From Candidatus Pacearchaeota archaeon (GTDB lineage Archaea > Nanoarchaeota > Nanoarchaeia > Pacearchaeales > GW2011-AR1): a DNA stretch of 38,163 nt. The DNA lies in NCBI GenBank assembly GCA_023228245.1, contig JALOBN010000023.1, forward strand, positions 1 to 38,163. The letters run 5' to 3'. A program made the position numbers and the translations under genes. The notes beneath the pieces were generated by a model. That model saw only the letters and a list, made by a program, of their open reading frames with translations. It had not been told where the DNA came from and searched no databases. Of this stretch, positions 23,103 to 30,610 are shown piece after piece; position 1 is the first letter of the stretch, and each line of letters begins with the position of its first letter.

Positions 23103-23371
23103 AGTTCCTAACCGATGGCCGGTCTATCTGGCGAGATCCAGCCAGTCTAAAACATCGATCCGAGCATCCCCGCAACGGTCATTCTGAGGATACTAAGCGT
23201 GATCTGGCAGAGATTATGGCATATGTTATCCGGGAAGGCCCATGCACCAGATTCGACATCGAACTGGAATGTCATCAGACCAAGCGACCGGTTCTGTTGC
23301 ATTTGGCAGCATTGCGGAAGGCTGGAAAGATCGAGAGATATCACGATTCATACCAGGTGGTCACATGCTAG
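23099..23371 (+). CDS. Small winged-helix protein
   Basis: A 90-residue protein starting at ATG 23099 by ATGA overlap. The core DTKRDLAEIMAYVIREGPCT, then RFDIELECHQTKRPVLLHLA and LRKAGKIERYHDSYQVV forms a winged helix: three helices and a wing. Likely a transcription regulator. A longer frame from 23033 would run through the preceding peptide gene and is not favoured. Confidence 0.6.
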   Translation: MKFLTDGRSIWRDPASLKHRSEHPRNGHSEDTKRDLAEIMAYVIREGPCTRFDIELECHQTKRPVLLHLAALRKAGKIERYHDSYQVVTC

Positions 23372-23775
23372 GCGGAAAATGCCCCATGCTGAAACCCTGG
23401 CGGATCAATGTCGATATTCCGCTATGGAGAGAGTTTGTTCCGGCTGTCATTGGGTTGCATCATGGTGAAATACTCAGGCTAAGCTCCGAAGGATGGGTGG
23501 AGAAGGCAGGGGACAAATGGATAGCCACAGACAAGATGAGACGCGAGATGGGCGATCAGCATGTCAAGCTCGATACGAGGACGACCGACGTATTGAATTT
23601 CATCAGGAAGAATGGACCTGTAGCACCGAAAACTATTCGTTGCAAACTGAATCTATCTAAAAATGGCTGGAACATTCCTAGAAAAACCCTGATCGACATG
23701 GGACTGATAAAACGGATACCCGAAGGTCGAACTGCATTATGGAACATCAGATATGATGCTATCAATGGGCGATGA
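23365..23775 (+). CDS. Two-part winged-helix-like protein
   Basis: A 136-residue protein from ATG 23365, overlapping the preceding gene by 7 nt. The first half (IGLHHGEILRLSSEGWVEKA, then GDKWIATDKM) and the second half (RTTDVLNFIRKNGPVAPKTI, then LIDMGLIKRIPEGRTALWNI) each look like a short winged helix, the second clearer than the first. It probably binds DNA as part of the same regulatory group. The ATG lies only about 30 nt before the end of a longer alternative start region; the coupled start is preferred. Confidence 0.6.
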   Translation: MLGGKCPMLKPWRINVDIPLWREFVPAVIGLHHGEILRLSSEGWVEKAGDKWIATDKMRREMGDQHVKLDTRTTDVLNFIRKNGPVAPKTIRCKLNLSKNGWNIPRKTLIDMGLIKRIPEGRTALWNIRYDAINGR

Positions 23776-23800
23776 AATGAAAGAACTTTTGGGAGAAAAC

Positions 23801-23829
23801 TATAAATAGTATCACGTTCATGATGATAC
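23801..23829 (+). promoter_or_regulatory. TATA box and GTATCA/TGATAC operator-like repeat
   Basis: GAAAAC TATAAATAG is a near-ideal archaeal BRE/TATA element (TATA at 23801-23808), centred 29.5 bp before ATG 23834. GTATCA (23809-23814) and TGATAC (23824-23829) form an inverted repeat around the expected start of transcription, a good place for a repressor. Confidence 0.65.
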
Positions 23830-23833
23830 CTGT

Positions 23834-23965
23834 ATGAGATACAAATGCCTACGAAAAACCTGCTTGCATGAATGGTCAAGCCGGTTAGAACCTTGGAAGA
23901 GACCAGTAGCGTGCCCTAGGTGTCATAGCCCGAACTTGGAAAAGATCAAGGAGCCGTGGGAATAG
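23834..23965 (+). CDS. 43-aa zinc-ribbon protein
   Basis: MRYKCLRKTCLHEWSSRLE and ACPRCHSPNLEKI give a CxxxxC and a CxxC pair spaced like a zinc ribbon, of the kind that often precedes phage nuclease genes. It is the first gene after a strong TATA box, with no Shine-Dalgarno. Its 3' end overlaps the possible start of the HNH gene. Confidence 0.6.
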   Translation: MRYKCLRKTCLHEWSSRLEPWKRPVACPRCHSPNLEKIKEPWE

Positions 23966-24846
23966 TGCCGGCTGGGGTATATCCAAGCGACGCAACCCGC
24001 GCAAAAATGTCTGCCGCCCACAAGAACGTGGCATTAGGTGCGAAACATCGAGAAAACATAAGCAAGGCACAAAAGAAACGTTTCGAAGATCCCGCCGTTG
24101 TAGAGAAACATAAATTATCCATTAAAACTCACTGGGAAGATCAGGAAGCCCGGATCGCTCGTGGCATAGCAACCAAGCAGATGTGGCAAAATCCGGAGAC
24201 GCGCGCAAAAATTTTATCTGGTTTACATAAACATTTCGAAGATCCCATCGCGCGATCGAACGCAAGCGCTGCCGCCAAGAAACGATACGAAGATCCTGTC
24301 GAGATAGAAAAAATTCGCGCGGCGGCTGCAGAACATTGGGCCGATCCGGCAATAAGAAAAAAAATGCAGAGCGGTATGATAGGCAGACAAGTGTTGCCAG
24401 AAACACGATCGAAAATTAGCGCCGCCAACCGAAAATATTATGAAGATCCAACGAATCGAGCAAAAGTGAGTGGTGCGAATGGATCGCGGTGGCAAGGCGG
24501 ATTAAGCTTTGAACCTTATTGCCCGAAATTTAACAACGATTTGAAAAGGCGCATCAGAGCATTTTTTGAATATAGATGCACCGCGTGCGGGAAACCAACG
24601 GAAGAAAATATATCATGCAATGGAAATATAAGGCAACTGTCATGTCACCACGTAGAGTACAATAAACAAGCGTGTTGTGACGGCAAGCCGGTGCAGTTTG
24701 CTGCACTGTGTAGCAAACATCATAGCATGACAAACCAAGATCGCGACAGGTGGGAACCCATGCTGCACCGTGTTATAGACGAAATGTACGACGGGCGAAG
24801 CTATTACACAAAGTCGGAATATTCGGAGAGGTATATTAATGCGTGA
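23956..24846 (+). CDS. Homing-type HNH endonuclease with NUMOD3-like repeats
   Basis: A protein of about 296 residues from GTG 23956, or 293 from GTG 23965 (TAGTG overlap with the previous stop); GGAG at 23950 could serve either. Residues 10-180 contain six or more repeats of the form [FWY]-x-D-P-x-x-R-x-K (FEDPAVVEKHKLSIKTHW, MWQNPETRAKILSGLHKH, RYEDPVEIEKIRA, HWADPAIRKKMQSG, YYEDPTNRAKVSG), typical of NUMOD3 DNA-recognition modules of homing enzymes. The end is an HNH domain: CTACGKP, LSCHHVEYNKQACCDG, ALCSKHHSMTN. The WQGGLSFEPYCPKFNND start of this domain is shared with the HNH gene at 31259. It is probably a free-standing homing element. Confidence 0.8.
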   Translation: MGIVPAGVYPSDATRAKMSAAHKNVALGAKHRENISKAQKKRFEDPAVVEKHKLSIKTHWEDQEARIARGIATKQMWQNPETRAKILSGLHKHFEDPIARSNASAAAKKRYEDPVEIEKIRAAAAEHWADPAIRKKMQSGMIGRQVLPETRSKISAANRKYYEDPTNRAKVSGANGSRWQGGLSFEPYCPKFNNDLKRRIRAFFEYRCTACGKPTEENISCNGNIRQLSCHHVEYNKQACCDGKPVQFAALCSKHHSMTNQDRDRWEPMLHRVIDEMYDGRSYYTKSEYSERYINA

Positions 24847-25189
24847 ACTTTTAGAAGAGCTTAAGCAACTTGATCCGGCCTGCTATGAAGATATCAGGAG
24901 ACGGGTTATCTATGCGATGGATGAAGATTTTAAGCTTTATGTCACCAATCAGACATTTCGAGAAAATGTAGACGATGTGATCCAGGGGTGCGTGCAGAGG
25001 GCATGTGATGTGAGAGGCTGGTATTATTCGGTTGGAATTGATGGAAACGATTCTGACCAAGCCACCGGCAAGAGGCTTCCGGGTGCTTGTATATGGGATA
25101 ATGAAAATTTAGACGAAACGTGGGCAGCAGATACGCCCGCGGGGGCTATCCTTACGGCCTACATAACAGCCAGGAGGGGCCGGCCATGA
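24839..25189 (+). CDS. Hypothetical protein, 116 aa
   Basis: A soluble, acidic product (starts MRELLEELKQLDPACYEDIR), helical at the start and with RGWYYSVGIDGN in the middle. No recognisable domain. It overlaps the HNH gene by 8 nt and the next gene by ATGA. Similar small proteins are common in phage early regions, but I cannot name this one. Confidence 0.7.
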   Translation: MRELLEELKQLDPACYEDIRRRVIYAMDEDFKLYVTNQTFRENVDDVIQGCVQRACDVRGWYYSVGIDGNDSDQATGKRLPGACIWDNENLDETWAADTPAGAILTAYITARRGRP

Positions 25190-25323
25190 CCGAATGCAAG
25201 CTCAGATATCATTCCAATTGGGCGATGCTATGCACGCTAGATGGGAAAGTCTGCCCGAAAGATAATGAAAATTGCAAAGATTTCAAGCCCGTTAGATTTC
25301 CATCCGAGAGGACACGGCCATGA
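25186..25323 (+). CDS. 45-aa cysteine microprotein
   Basis: MTECKLRYHSNWAMLCTLDG and KVCPKDNENCKDF give four Cys in C-x12-C ... CxxxxxxC order, likely a small metal-binding fold. ATGA couples it to the gene on each side. Function unknown. Confidence 0.6.
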   Translation: MTECKLRYHSNWAMLCTLDGKVCPKDNENCKDFKPVRFPSERTRP

Positions 25324-25481
25324 GAGGCTACTGGCGACTTGGCCCGGCCACGTTTGGCCGCGACACCGACTTTGCCAGAGAGGCAGAAAACTTTGAGTTC
25401 GCTTATATGCGAATTTGGAAGTTTCAGATCGTATGCGAGTGGCGGATAGGCTGGAAGGAGTTGAGTTTTGCATGGGGATAA
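25320..25481 (+). CDS. 53-aa aromatic microprotein
   Basis: The product (starts MRGYWRLGPATFGRDTDFAR) is rich in Trp, Phe and Arg and resembles small phage proteins with the WRIGWK ending. It starts by ATGA overlap and overlaps the next gene by 10 nt. No function can be assigned. Confidence 0.55.
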   Translation: MRGYWRLGPATFGRDTDFAREAENFEFAYMRIWKFQIVCEWRIGWKELSFAWG

Positions 25482-25693
25482 GACATGAAGCGAGCTGCGC
25501 ATGTGCACTATGCGTTGCCTATCGGGCAGCCATGAGGCAGAATGTCGATCCATTGATGAGGAAGAAGATTCAACCCACCAAGACAATCATTCCGGTGGAT
25601 CAAGCCATAGCACAAGTTCAAGAGGCAATAGACATCTACGAGGAGAAATTGCATCAATTGTATGCAGAGATGAAGATTTTGAGGGACGAATGA
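25472..25693 (+). CDS. Zinc-knuckle plus coiled-coil small protein
   Basis: A 73-residue protein from ATG 25472. An N-terminal CACALC knuckle (RHEASCACALCVAYR) is followed by a basic linker and a long helix (VDQAIAQVQEAIDIYEEKLH then QLYAEMKILRDE), probably a coiled coil. Such proteins often dimerise and bind nucleic acid. A start at 25415 would run through the preceding gene and is not preferred. Confidence 0.6.
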   Translation: MGIRHEASCACALCVAYRAAMRQNVDPLMRKKIQPTKTIIPVDQAIAQVQEAIDIYEEKLHQLYAEMKILRDE

Positions 25694-25694
25694 T

Positions 25695-26732
25695 ATGAGG
25701 AAATTGGCTTCGATACAAAAAATTGACCGGCTGAAGGCTATCGACGGTGCGACAAATATAGAAGTCGCCGACATTTTGGGGTGGCACGTCGTTGTAAAAC
25801 GGGAAGAGTTCGCCAAAGATGATCCAGTTGTGTACATAGAGGTGGACTCGCTACTTCCTGAAAAAGAAGAATTTGAATTTCTGAGAAAAAACTGCTTCGT
25901 AAATAACTATGGATTCAAGGGATTTCGAATCAGAACATCAAAACTTCGTGGGCAAGTGTCACAGGGCATAGCATTCCCCTTGGATATATTACCAGAAGGG
26001 CACTATGATCTGGGAGATGATGTAACTGATATCATGGGCATCCAGAAGTACGAAAAACCTATACCGATGCCACAGAAGGCAATGATCAGAGGAAACTTTC
26101 CGGCATTTATTCCCAAGACTGATGAGATGAGAATTCAGGTGGTACCGCAAGTTCTACTAAGACATTCTGGAAAAACTTTCTATGTAACCGAAAAACTGGA
26201 TGGAACAAGCATGACAGTTTTCCGTGATGCAGAAACTGGTATGCATGTGTGTTCCCGGAACATGGATCTGAAACCGGATTATGTGCATAAATGGAATGGC
26301 TCTAGCTATTGGCATTATGCGATTGAACATGGCCTAGAAGAGCTTCTTAAATCACTAGGAAACGTTGCGTTGCAGGGCGAATTGTTAGGTCCTGGTGTGC
26401 AAGGCGGAAAATACCAACTCAATGAACTGCAATACAGAGTATTCAATGTCTATGACATTGATAACCATCGTTACATGGAATCGCAGGCCATGAACGATAT
26501 GGTGGAGGCATTCGGACTAGGAAAAGATTTCTTAGTGCCGTATATCGGGGAGATCACACTTTCGCATAGCGTAGATAACTTAATCGATATGGCAAAGGGG
26601 AAATCCATGCTATGTGATCGACCGCGCGAAGGACTGGTTTTCAGATCTTTGCCGGAAAGCACCGATCCTGATTTGGGTAGGCTGAGTTTCAAGGCCATAA
26701 ACCAAGATTTCCTTCTGAAGTGGGGTGAGTGA
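25695..26732 (+). CDS. RNA ligase, Rnl5 (DraRnl)-like
   Basis: A 345-residue ATP-dependent RNA ligase. Residues 1-120 form an N-terminal OB-like domain (HVVVKREEFAKDDPVVYIEV; FRIRTSKLRGQVSQGIAF) typical of the Deinococcus-type Rnl5 ligases. The nucleotidyltransferase domain has motif I EKLDGTS with the AMP-accepting lysine K167, motif III-like NVALQGELLGPGVQGG, motif IV EGLVFR and motif V SFKAINQDFLLKW (K333). The enzyme seals nicked or broken RNA; in phages such ligases repair tRNAs cut by host defences. ATG 25695 follows GAATGAT closely. The next gene overlaps its end. No polynucleotide kinase was seen next to it. Confidence 0.85.
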   Translation: MRKLASIQKIDRLKAIDGATNIEVADILGWHVVVKREEFAKDDPVVYIEVDSLLPEKEEFEFLRKNCFVNNYGFKGFRIRTSKLRGQVSQGIAFPLDILPEGHYDLGDDVTDIMGIQKYEKPIPMPQKAMIRGNFPAFIPKTDEMRIQVVPQVLLRHSGKTFYVTEKLDGTSMTVFRDAETGMHVCSRNMDLKPDYVHKWNGSSYWHYAIEHGLEELLKSLGNVALQGELLGPGVQGGKYQLNELQYRVFNVYDIDNHRYMESQAMNDMVEAFGLGKDFLVPYIGEITLSHSVDNLIDMAKGKSMLCDRPREGLVFRSLPESTDPDLGRLSFKAINQDFLLKWGE

Positions 26733-27063
26733 AATTATTACAATTTTTTCAACCCCGACCTGTCCACGTTGCAAGCTCCTGGCGGCAGCTTTCCAGAAGG
26801 CGGGCATCACATATGAGGAAGGCGAGCTGAATGCTGCTGTCATAAGCGAATGCCTGACCGATACTGACGAATGGGTTACATCAGCCCCGCTTGTCAAGGA
26901 CGGCTATGTCTGGCACTTTCACGATGATTTTTTCGACAAGTCCGGCAACCTGAAATCCAACTGGCTTGTAGAGCTGAAAGGTGTCAGGCCACATAAGGAG
27001 TTTGGCGGCAAGGCGGTCACTGAGACGAAAACGCAATCTAGTAGCAAGATTTGGGGCGATTAG
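26725..27063 (+). CDS. Glutaredoxin-like thiol-redox protein
   Basis: A 112-residue protein starting at GTG 26725, inside the end of the ligase gene (8-nt overlap). IITIFSTPTCPRCKLLAAAF has the beta strand and CPRC active site (C13, C16) of glutaredoxins, followed by a helix and ITYEEGEL; SAPLVKDGYVWHF matches the cis-proline strand (TxPxV). The last 40 residues are an extension without known fold. Phage glutaredoxins usually reduce ribonucleotide reductase or another viral enzyme; none is seen in this window. Confidence 0.75.
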   Translation: MSEIITIFSTPTCPRCKLLAAAFQKAGITYEEGELNAAVISECLTDTDEWVTSAPLVKDGYVWHFHDDFFDKSGNLKSNWLVELKGVRPHKEFGGKAVTETKTQSSSKIWGD

Positions 27064-27789
27064 ATGGACTACATAATCCCAACCTGGAACAGTGAGAGAA
27101 CGCTAGAGGCAACGCTGCGATCGATCCGGTCTCACGGCAACCCGAATAGGATCATCATAGTGGATAGGAACTCACAGGACAGAACGCAAGAGATCGCGAA
27201 ATCATTTGGTGCCGAAGTGCATATTTGCATGGAAAAACTCGGAGCCGCGAGGTGGTATGGGGCAAGCTTGGCGGACACTGAAAAGATAGTTTTTGTGGAC
27301 GATGACATAGAGCTTCCTGATAATTGGTGGGAGGTGATTAGCTACCATTGGCCTAGCAACGTTGGTGCAGTTGGGGGCCATTATCATGATATTGCGCCAA
27401 GACAGAGCGAAACTGGTTTCATGGGTTGTACTATCGTGAACAAAGATTTGTTTTTGCAAGCAGTTGGTATTAAGCGTTTTGGGTCTGGTGAAGATGGATA
27501 TTTCGGAAAGTGGTTAACTTCCAGAGAGTTGAAATGGACCACATTACCAGTTTCCTGCCACCATAACGCCACATATAATGCGGATCATACCAGATGGGGG
27601 GCAGCGGGCCGCAGACTGGTAAGCGGATTCTCGCTTATGCAAGTTAAAAGAATCGTTGGTGGCGCAATTTTCGGTATTCCGATAAGGGCGGGGTGTGGAT
27701 ACTGGGAAAATGCAAGAATCCGATACGATTATATGATTGGATACCTATACCCGGACAAATACAATAACATGGACAGGAATATGAAATGA
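27064..27789 (+). CDS. Glycosyltransferase family 2 (GT-A fold)
   Basis: A 241-residue protein. MDYIIPTWNSERTLEATLRS, the RIIIVDRNSQDRTQEIAKSF nucleotide-binding strand-helix, and VFVDDDIELP (a DxD motif) are the hallmarks of GT2. GSGEDGYFGKWL supplies the acidic active-site region. It transfers a sugar from a nucleotide-sugar donor; the acceptor is unknown. No membrane helix at the N-terminus. It overlaps the following membrane-protein gene by ATGA and with the GT4 gene forms a three-gene glycosylation set. Confidence 0.8.
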   Translation: MDYIIPTWNSERTLEATLRSIRSHGNPNRIIIVDRNSQDRTQEIAKSFGAEVHICMEKLGAARWYGASLADTEKIVFVDDDIELPDNWWEVISYHWPSNVGAVGGHYHDIAPRQSETGFMGCTIVNKDLFLQAVGIKRFGSGEDGYFGKWLTSRELKWTTLPVSCHHNATYNADHTRWGAAGRRLVSGFSLMQVKRIVGGAIFGIPIRAGCGYWENARIRYDYMIGYLYPDKYNNMDRNMK

Positions 27790-28061
27790 TCGCGGCCAGA
27801 CGGATAGCGTTACTGAAGGTGCTTGTTACTCATTTTATGGGATGGTATGGACTCCTTATAAACGGCCCCATGATAGCATGGCTTTTCATAAAAAGCTTTG
27901 GAAATAATCGCGTGTTGGGTGTCGAGATCGTGTTGGCTGCCGTCATTATAGTTGGGATATGGACTTTAATATATTTCAAATACATATTTCCCCACGAATT
28001 GACACTTGGATGCGACTTGAACCCAGAATGGAAAAAGCTGATGGAGAACACGAAAAAATGA
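27786..28061 (+). CDS. Small two-helix membrane protein
   Basis: A 91-residue protein with two hydrophobic segments, at about 13-33 (THFMGWYGLLINGPMIAWLF) and 42-65 (GVEIVLAAVIIVGIWTLIYF), and a charged C-terminal tail. It lies between two glycosyltransferase genes, coupled to both by ATGA, and may anchor them at the membrane or flip a lipid-linked sugar. No family recognised. Confidence 0.65.
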   Translation: MIAARRIALLKVLVTHFMGWYGLLINGPMIAWLFIKSFGNNRVLGVEIVLAAVIIVGIWTLIYFKYIFPHELTLGCDLNPEWKKLMENTKK

Positions 28062-29053
28062 ATGAATACATGGAAATGTGCTCTGAGATGGGGGTTCCTG
28101 GGTGCGAATTTCTGCAACCTAAAATCGCATTCATCTACTATGATTTTTCGTCCTTCGTTAAACAGGACTATGAGATACTTTCCAAGCATTTTGCCGTGGA
28201 GAAGGTTAGCTATCGAAGGCCCAAGGATATATTAAAGATAGCACGGGCCATATTTAATTCAGATCTTACCTATTCCTGGTTCGCCTCCGGCCACGCGTTT
28301 GCCGCTTGTGTTTTTTCGAAACTATTTGGAAAAAAGTCTATTGTGGTAGCCGGTGGCTATGATGTCTCATACATGCCAGAAGTTAATTATGGCCTGTATT
28401 GTGGCAGCAGGATCAGACGATTCATGACAGATTATGTGCTACGGAACGCTGATAAAATTCTGGCAGTATCGGAATTCACGGCACGAGAGGCATTGAATAA
28501 GCAACCCACCGCGAAAATCAATATTATATATAATGCGGTAGATACTACCAAAGTTCATGCCAAAGGTGAGAAACAAAATCTGGTAATCACCGTCGGAACC
28601 AATATACAAAGAAAACGACTCGATATATTTATCGAAACTGCCGGGATACTACCAAATATCAGATTTGCCATAGTCGGTTTGCGGGATTGTGACATTGAGC
28701 ATTTACGACAGGATAAGCCGCAAAACCTGGAGCTGCATGGCAAGGTACCAGACATTTTGTCGTACTATCGAGCTGCCAAAGTCTATTGCCAGCTATCATT
28801 TCACGAAGGATTCGGAGTGGCGATGGCCGAGGCGATGGCATGCGAATGCGTGCCCGTGGTGACCAGATGTGGAGCCATGCCGGAAGTAGTAGGTGATACT
28901 GGCGCATATGTCCCATATGGGAGTGCAAAGGCAACAGCAGATGGAATTGTGACTGCGATGTACATGAATGGAACCGCCGCGAGAAAACGAATAGTTGAGA
29001 ATTTCTCGATACGAAGACGCGAAAAGAAATTATTGGAGGTAATAAATGACTGA
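28058..29053 (+). CDS. Glycosyltransferase family 4 (GT-B fold)
   Basis: A 331-residue protein. ATG 28058 overlaps the stop of the membrane-protein gene; earlier starts lie inside that gene. The N-terminal Rossmann half has SIVVAGGYDVSYMPE and ADKILAVSEFTAREAL. The C-terminal half has LVITVGTNIQRKRLDIFIET, VPDILSYYRAAKVYCQLSFH and EGFGVAMAEAMACECVPVV, the E-x7-E donor site of GT4 enzymes, then GDTGAYVPYGSA. A retaining transfer of a sugar to a glycan or lipid is expected. The acceptor could be S-layer, virion or lipid. Confidence 0.85.
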   Translation: MNEYMEMCSEMGVPGCEFLQPKIAFIYYDFSSFVKQDYEILSKHFAVEKVSYRRPKDILKIARAIFNSDLTYSWFASGHAFAACVFSKLFGKKSIVVAGGYDVSYMPEVNYGLYCGSRIRRFMTDYVLRNADKILAVSEFTAREALNKQPTAKINIIYNAVDTTKVHAKGEKQNLVITVGTNIQRKRLDIFIETAGILPNIRFAIVGLRDCDIEHLRQDKPQNLELHGKVPDILSYYRAAKVYCQLSFHEGFGVAMAEAMACECVPVVTRCGAMPEVVGDTGAYVPYGSAKATADGIVTAMYMNGTAARKRIVENFSIRRREKKLLEVIND

Positions 29054-29228
29054 AGAAACCTACCAAGGTCGCTGCCAGCATTGCAATAACAGCACCGGCG
29101 TAGCATCATGCACGCCCGATTACATGGTAGCGCATGATGGAAACTGCCCGCATTGGCGGCCTAAGAAGCTGAGTAAGGCGAGGTTGAGGAAGATTAAGAG
29201 GCAACAGGGAGCACATGGGGGAGCATGA
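29046..29228 (+). CDS. 60-aa zinc-binding microprotein
   Basis: RCQHCNNSTGVASCTPDYMV and NCPHWRPKK provide CxxC, C and C, a small zinc site, followed by a very basic tail (KLSKARLRKIKRQQG) that suggests nucleic-acid binding. It overlaps the GT4 gene by 8 nt and the next gene by ATGA. Confidence 0.6.
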   Translation: MTEETYQGRCQHCNNSTGVASCTPDYMVAHDGNCPHWRPKKLSKARLRKIKRQQGAHGGA

Positions 29229-29470
29229 TAGATCCCTGGAAAGGCACCGCCCTACGTACCGCAGGGAAAAATCCTCATCCTGAATTAGAATGGCCGCCCA
29301 ATGCAGGACACCGATACACGGTGCGAACTATGGACAAGGAATACTATGCCGATGAGGTTACATATGACGAGATGACTGGATATCCTACCTGGAAGGTAAC
29401 CAGACATGGGCTTGAGATAACAAATAAGCGGCTTGAGAATGCGTTGGTGACGGAGTATAAAATATTATAG
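29225..29470 (+). CDS. Hypothetical protein, 81 aa, last gene of the plus operon
   Basis: A small, soluble, beta-rich product (GHRYTVRTMDKEYYADEVTY, WKVTRHGLEI). No recognisable motif. It is coupled by ATGA and ends at a convergent terminator hairpin. Confidence 0.65.
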   Translation: MIDPWKGTALRTAGKNPHPELEWPPNAGHRYTVRTMDKEYYADEVTYDEMTGYPTWKVTRHGLEITNKRLENALVTEYKIL

Positions 29471-29492
29471 GATGTATGAAGATTGCATCCTA
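29468..29492. terminator. Convergent hairpin terminator
   Basis: TAGGATG (29468-29474) and CATCCTA (29486-29492) form a 7-bp stem with an 11-nt loop, followed on the plus strand by AATTTATTCTTG. It separates the plus-strand glycosylation/ligase operon from the minus-strand Cas4-like operon. Confidence 0.65.
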
Positions 29493-29505
29493 AATTTATT
29501 CTTGT

Positions 29506-30141
29506 TCAATCGCATGAGTCACAAAGTTTCTTTGCATCGCACCAATTGCATAGCGGCCCCTTGCATTTCAGGTACTCGTTCGCGTCTATGCCTATCAGGG
29601 CATCTAATATCAAGTCAGTTGTCTGATCGCGAAGTTCCGATTCGGTAATGCTTCTGGCAGGATATAACCCACCATCGCGAAGGAACTTGAAATAGAATTT
29701 GTCAAGTGACTTGCCATACTTCTGCTTAAATAGCTCGGCCAATATATAGGCTTGGACATCATAGCTCTGAGTATATCGCAGATCAAGCTTTCCGGTTTTC
29801 CAGTCCCCTGCTATCACGTGATCCGGCCAATGAAAATCGAAGATCCCTATTGTTTTTTGTCCAAATACTTCTCCGAAAAACCGACCTGGATTATTCTTAT
29901 CCTCATAAGTAGTTTCCATTATCGGGTCGGACGGAAGGCTTTCAAGGAACTTCTTCGCATGGTTTAGCATGTGCCGCTCTATTGCATTTTCAGCTTCAAA
30001 ATCGAATTTCGCGATCTTTTCATGCACCTTGCTGCCCAAAAGCATTGCCTCGTTTGGAATAAACGGCATTCCCTGCACATATCTAAAAAAATATTGTTTC
30101 GGGCAATGTAGATAGGTATTAATCTTTGATGCTGATATCAT
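29506..30141 (-). CDS. Cas4/RecB-like PD-(D/E)XK nuclease with Fe-S cysteines
   Basis: A 211-residue protein. ISASKINTYLHCPKQYFFRY opens the Cas4/AddB-type domain with C13. G-x-x-V-H-E (H40) follows, then GIFDFHWPDH (D102), AGDWKTGK with the D113-x-K115 catalytic pair, and SYDVQAYILA as the QxxxY helix. The C-terminus has C193, C198, C201, C207 and C210 (CKGPLCNWCDAKKLC), expected to bind a 4Fe-4S cluster with C13. Cas4 and its viral relatives are 5'-3' exonucleases. In archaeal viruses they process replication ends or interfere with CRISPR adaptation; no cas genes are present here. It is the last gene of the minus operon and overlaps the preceding zinc protein by 23 nt. Confidence 0.8.
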   Translation of the reverse strand: MISASKINTYLHCPKQYFFRYVQGMPFIPNEAMLLGSKVHEKIAKFDFEAENAIERHMLNHAKKFLESLPSDPIMETTYEDKNNPGRFFGEVFGQKTIGIFDFHWPDHVIAGDWKTGKLDLRYTQSYDVQAYILAELFKQKYGKSLDKFYFKFLRDGGLYPARSITESELRDQTTDLILDALIGIDANEYLKCKGPLCNWCDAKKLCDSCD

Positions 30142-30340
30142 TTAGAGTCCTCTGGTCAGGATTTGCCTTTGCGTCTCTTATAGTTTTTACTTGCTTATCT
30201 ATCCTTCCATGCAATTTTTCCCAAAAAGATTTGTCTTTGTGGTTCTGGAAACAAGTATAACAGACCGGACCGACTCCTAATACTGTCATGCTACGGGAAC
30301 AAGGAGCGCCACATTTACGGCAATTGGTATCTGTCCTCAT
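30119..30340 (-). CDS. 73-aa zinc-finger protein
   Basis: TNCRKCGAPCSRSM and GPVCYTCFQNHKD form a two-knuckle zinc finger in the first half; the second half is a basic helix (WEKLHGRIDKQVKTIRDAKA). It may bind nucleic acid. It starts by an ATGA overlap and its end reaches 23 nt into the Cas4-like gene. Confidence 0.65.
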   Translation of the reverse strand: MRTDTNCRKCGAPCSRSMTVLGVGPVCYTCFQNHKDKSFWEKLHGRIDKQVKTIRDAKANPDQRTLNDISIKD

Positions 30341-30489
30341 TGCATCTCCATCAAGGCAGTTAAATATTGGTCAAAGCATCTCCATAGATGGATTTGTGAC
30401 AGTAATTCGCGTCTGGAATCGGCATCCAAAATAGTAGGTTCAACTGGTTTGGCAACCGGCTGTACCAAATTACTCTTGCTTCTTTTCAT
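30337..30489 (-). CDS. 50-aa helical microprotein
   Basis: The product begins MKRSKSNLVQPVAKPVEPTI and ends in one long helix (SRRELLSQIHLWRCFDQYLT). It overlaps the upstream gene by 20 nt in another frame and the next gene by ATGA. Unknown function. Confidence 0.5.
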   Translation of the reverse strand: MKRSKSNLVQPVAKPVEPTILDADSRRELLSQIHLWRCFDQYLTALMEMQ

Positions 30490-30610
30490 AATTCCTCAGA
30501 TGCGATTGTCCTTTCACTTTGCACGCTCTTCCTGCCCGTTCATAGATCAATTCGATGATAGGTTGACGCGCTTCGTCACGTCGTTTTTGGGTTTTAGACT
30601 TCTTAGTCAT
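30470..30610 (-). CDS. 46-aa very basic microprotein
   Basis: MTKKSKTQKRRDEARQPIIE has a basic start followed by a helix, with one Cys further on (ERAGRACKVKG). Likely a nucleic-acid-binding peptide. ATGA overlap with the ParB-like gene upstream. Confidence 0.5.
   Translation of the reverse strand: MTKKSKTQKRRDEARQPIIELIYERAGRACKVKGQSHLRNYEKKQE

Noticed and set aside
25415..25471. Upstream extension of the coiled-coil gene to 25415
   Set aside because: It would overlap most of the preceding small gene; the ATG at 25472 gives the normal short overlap.
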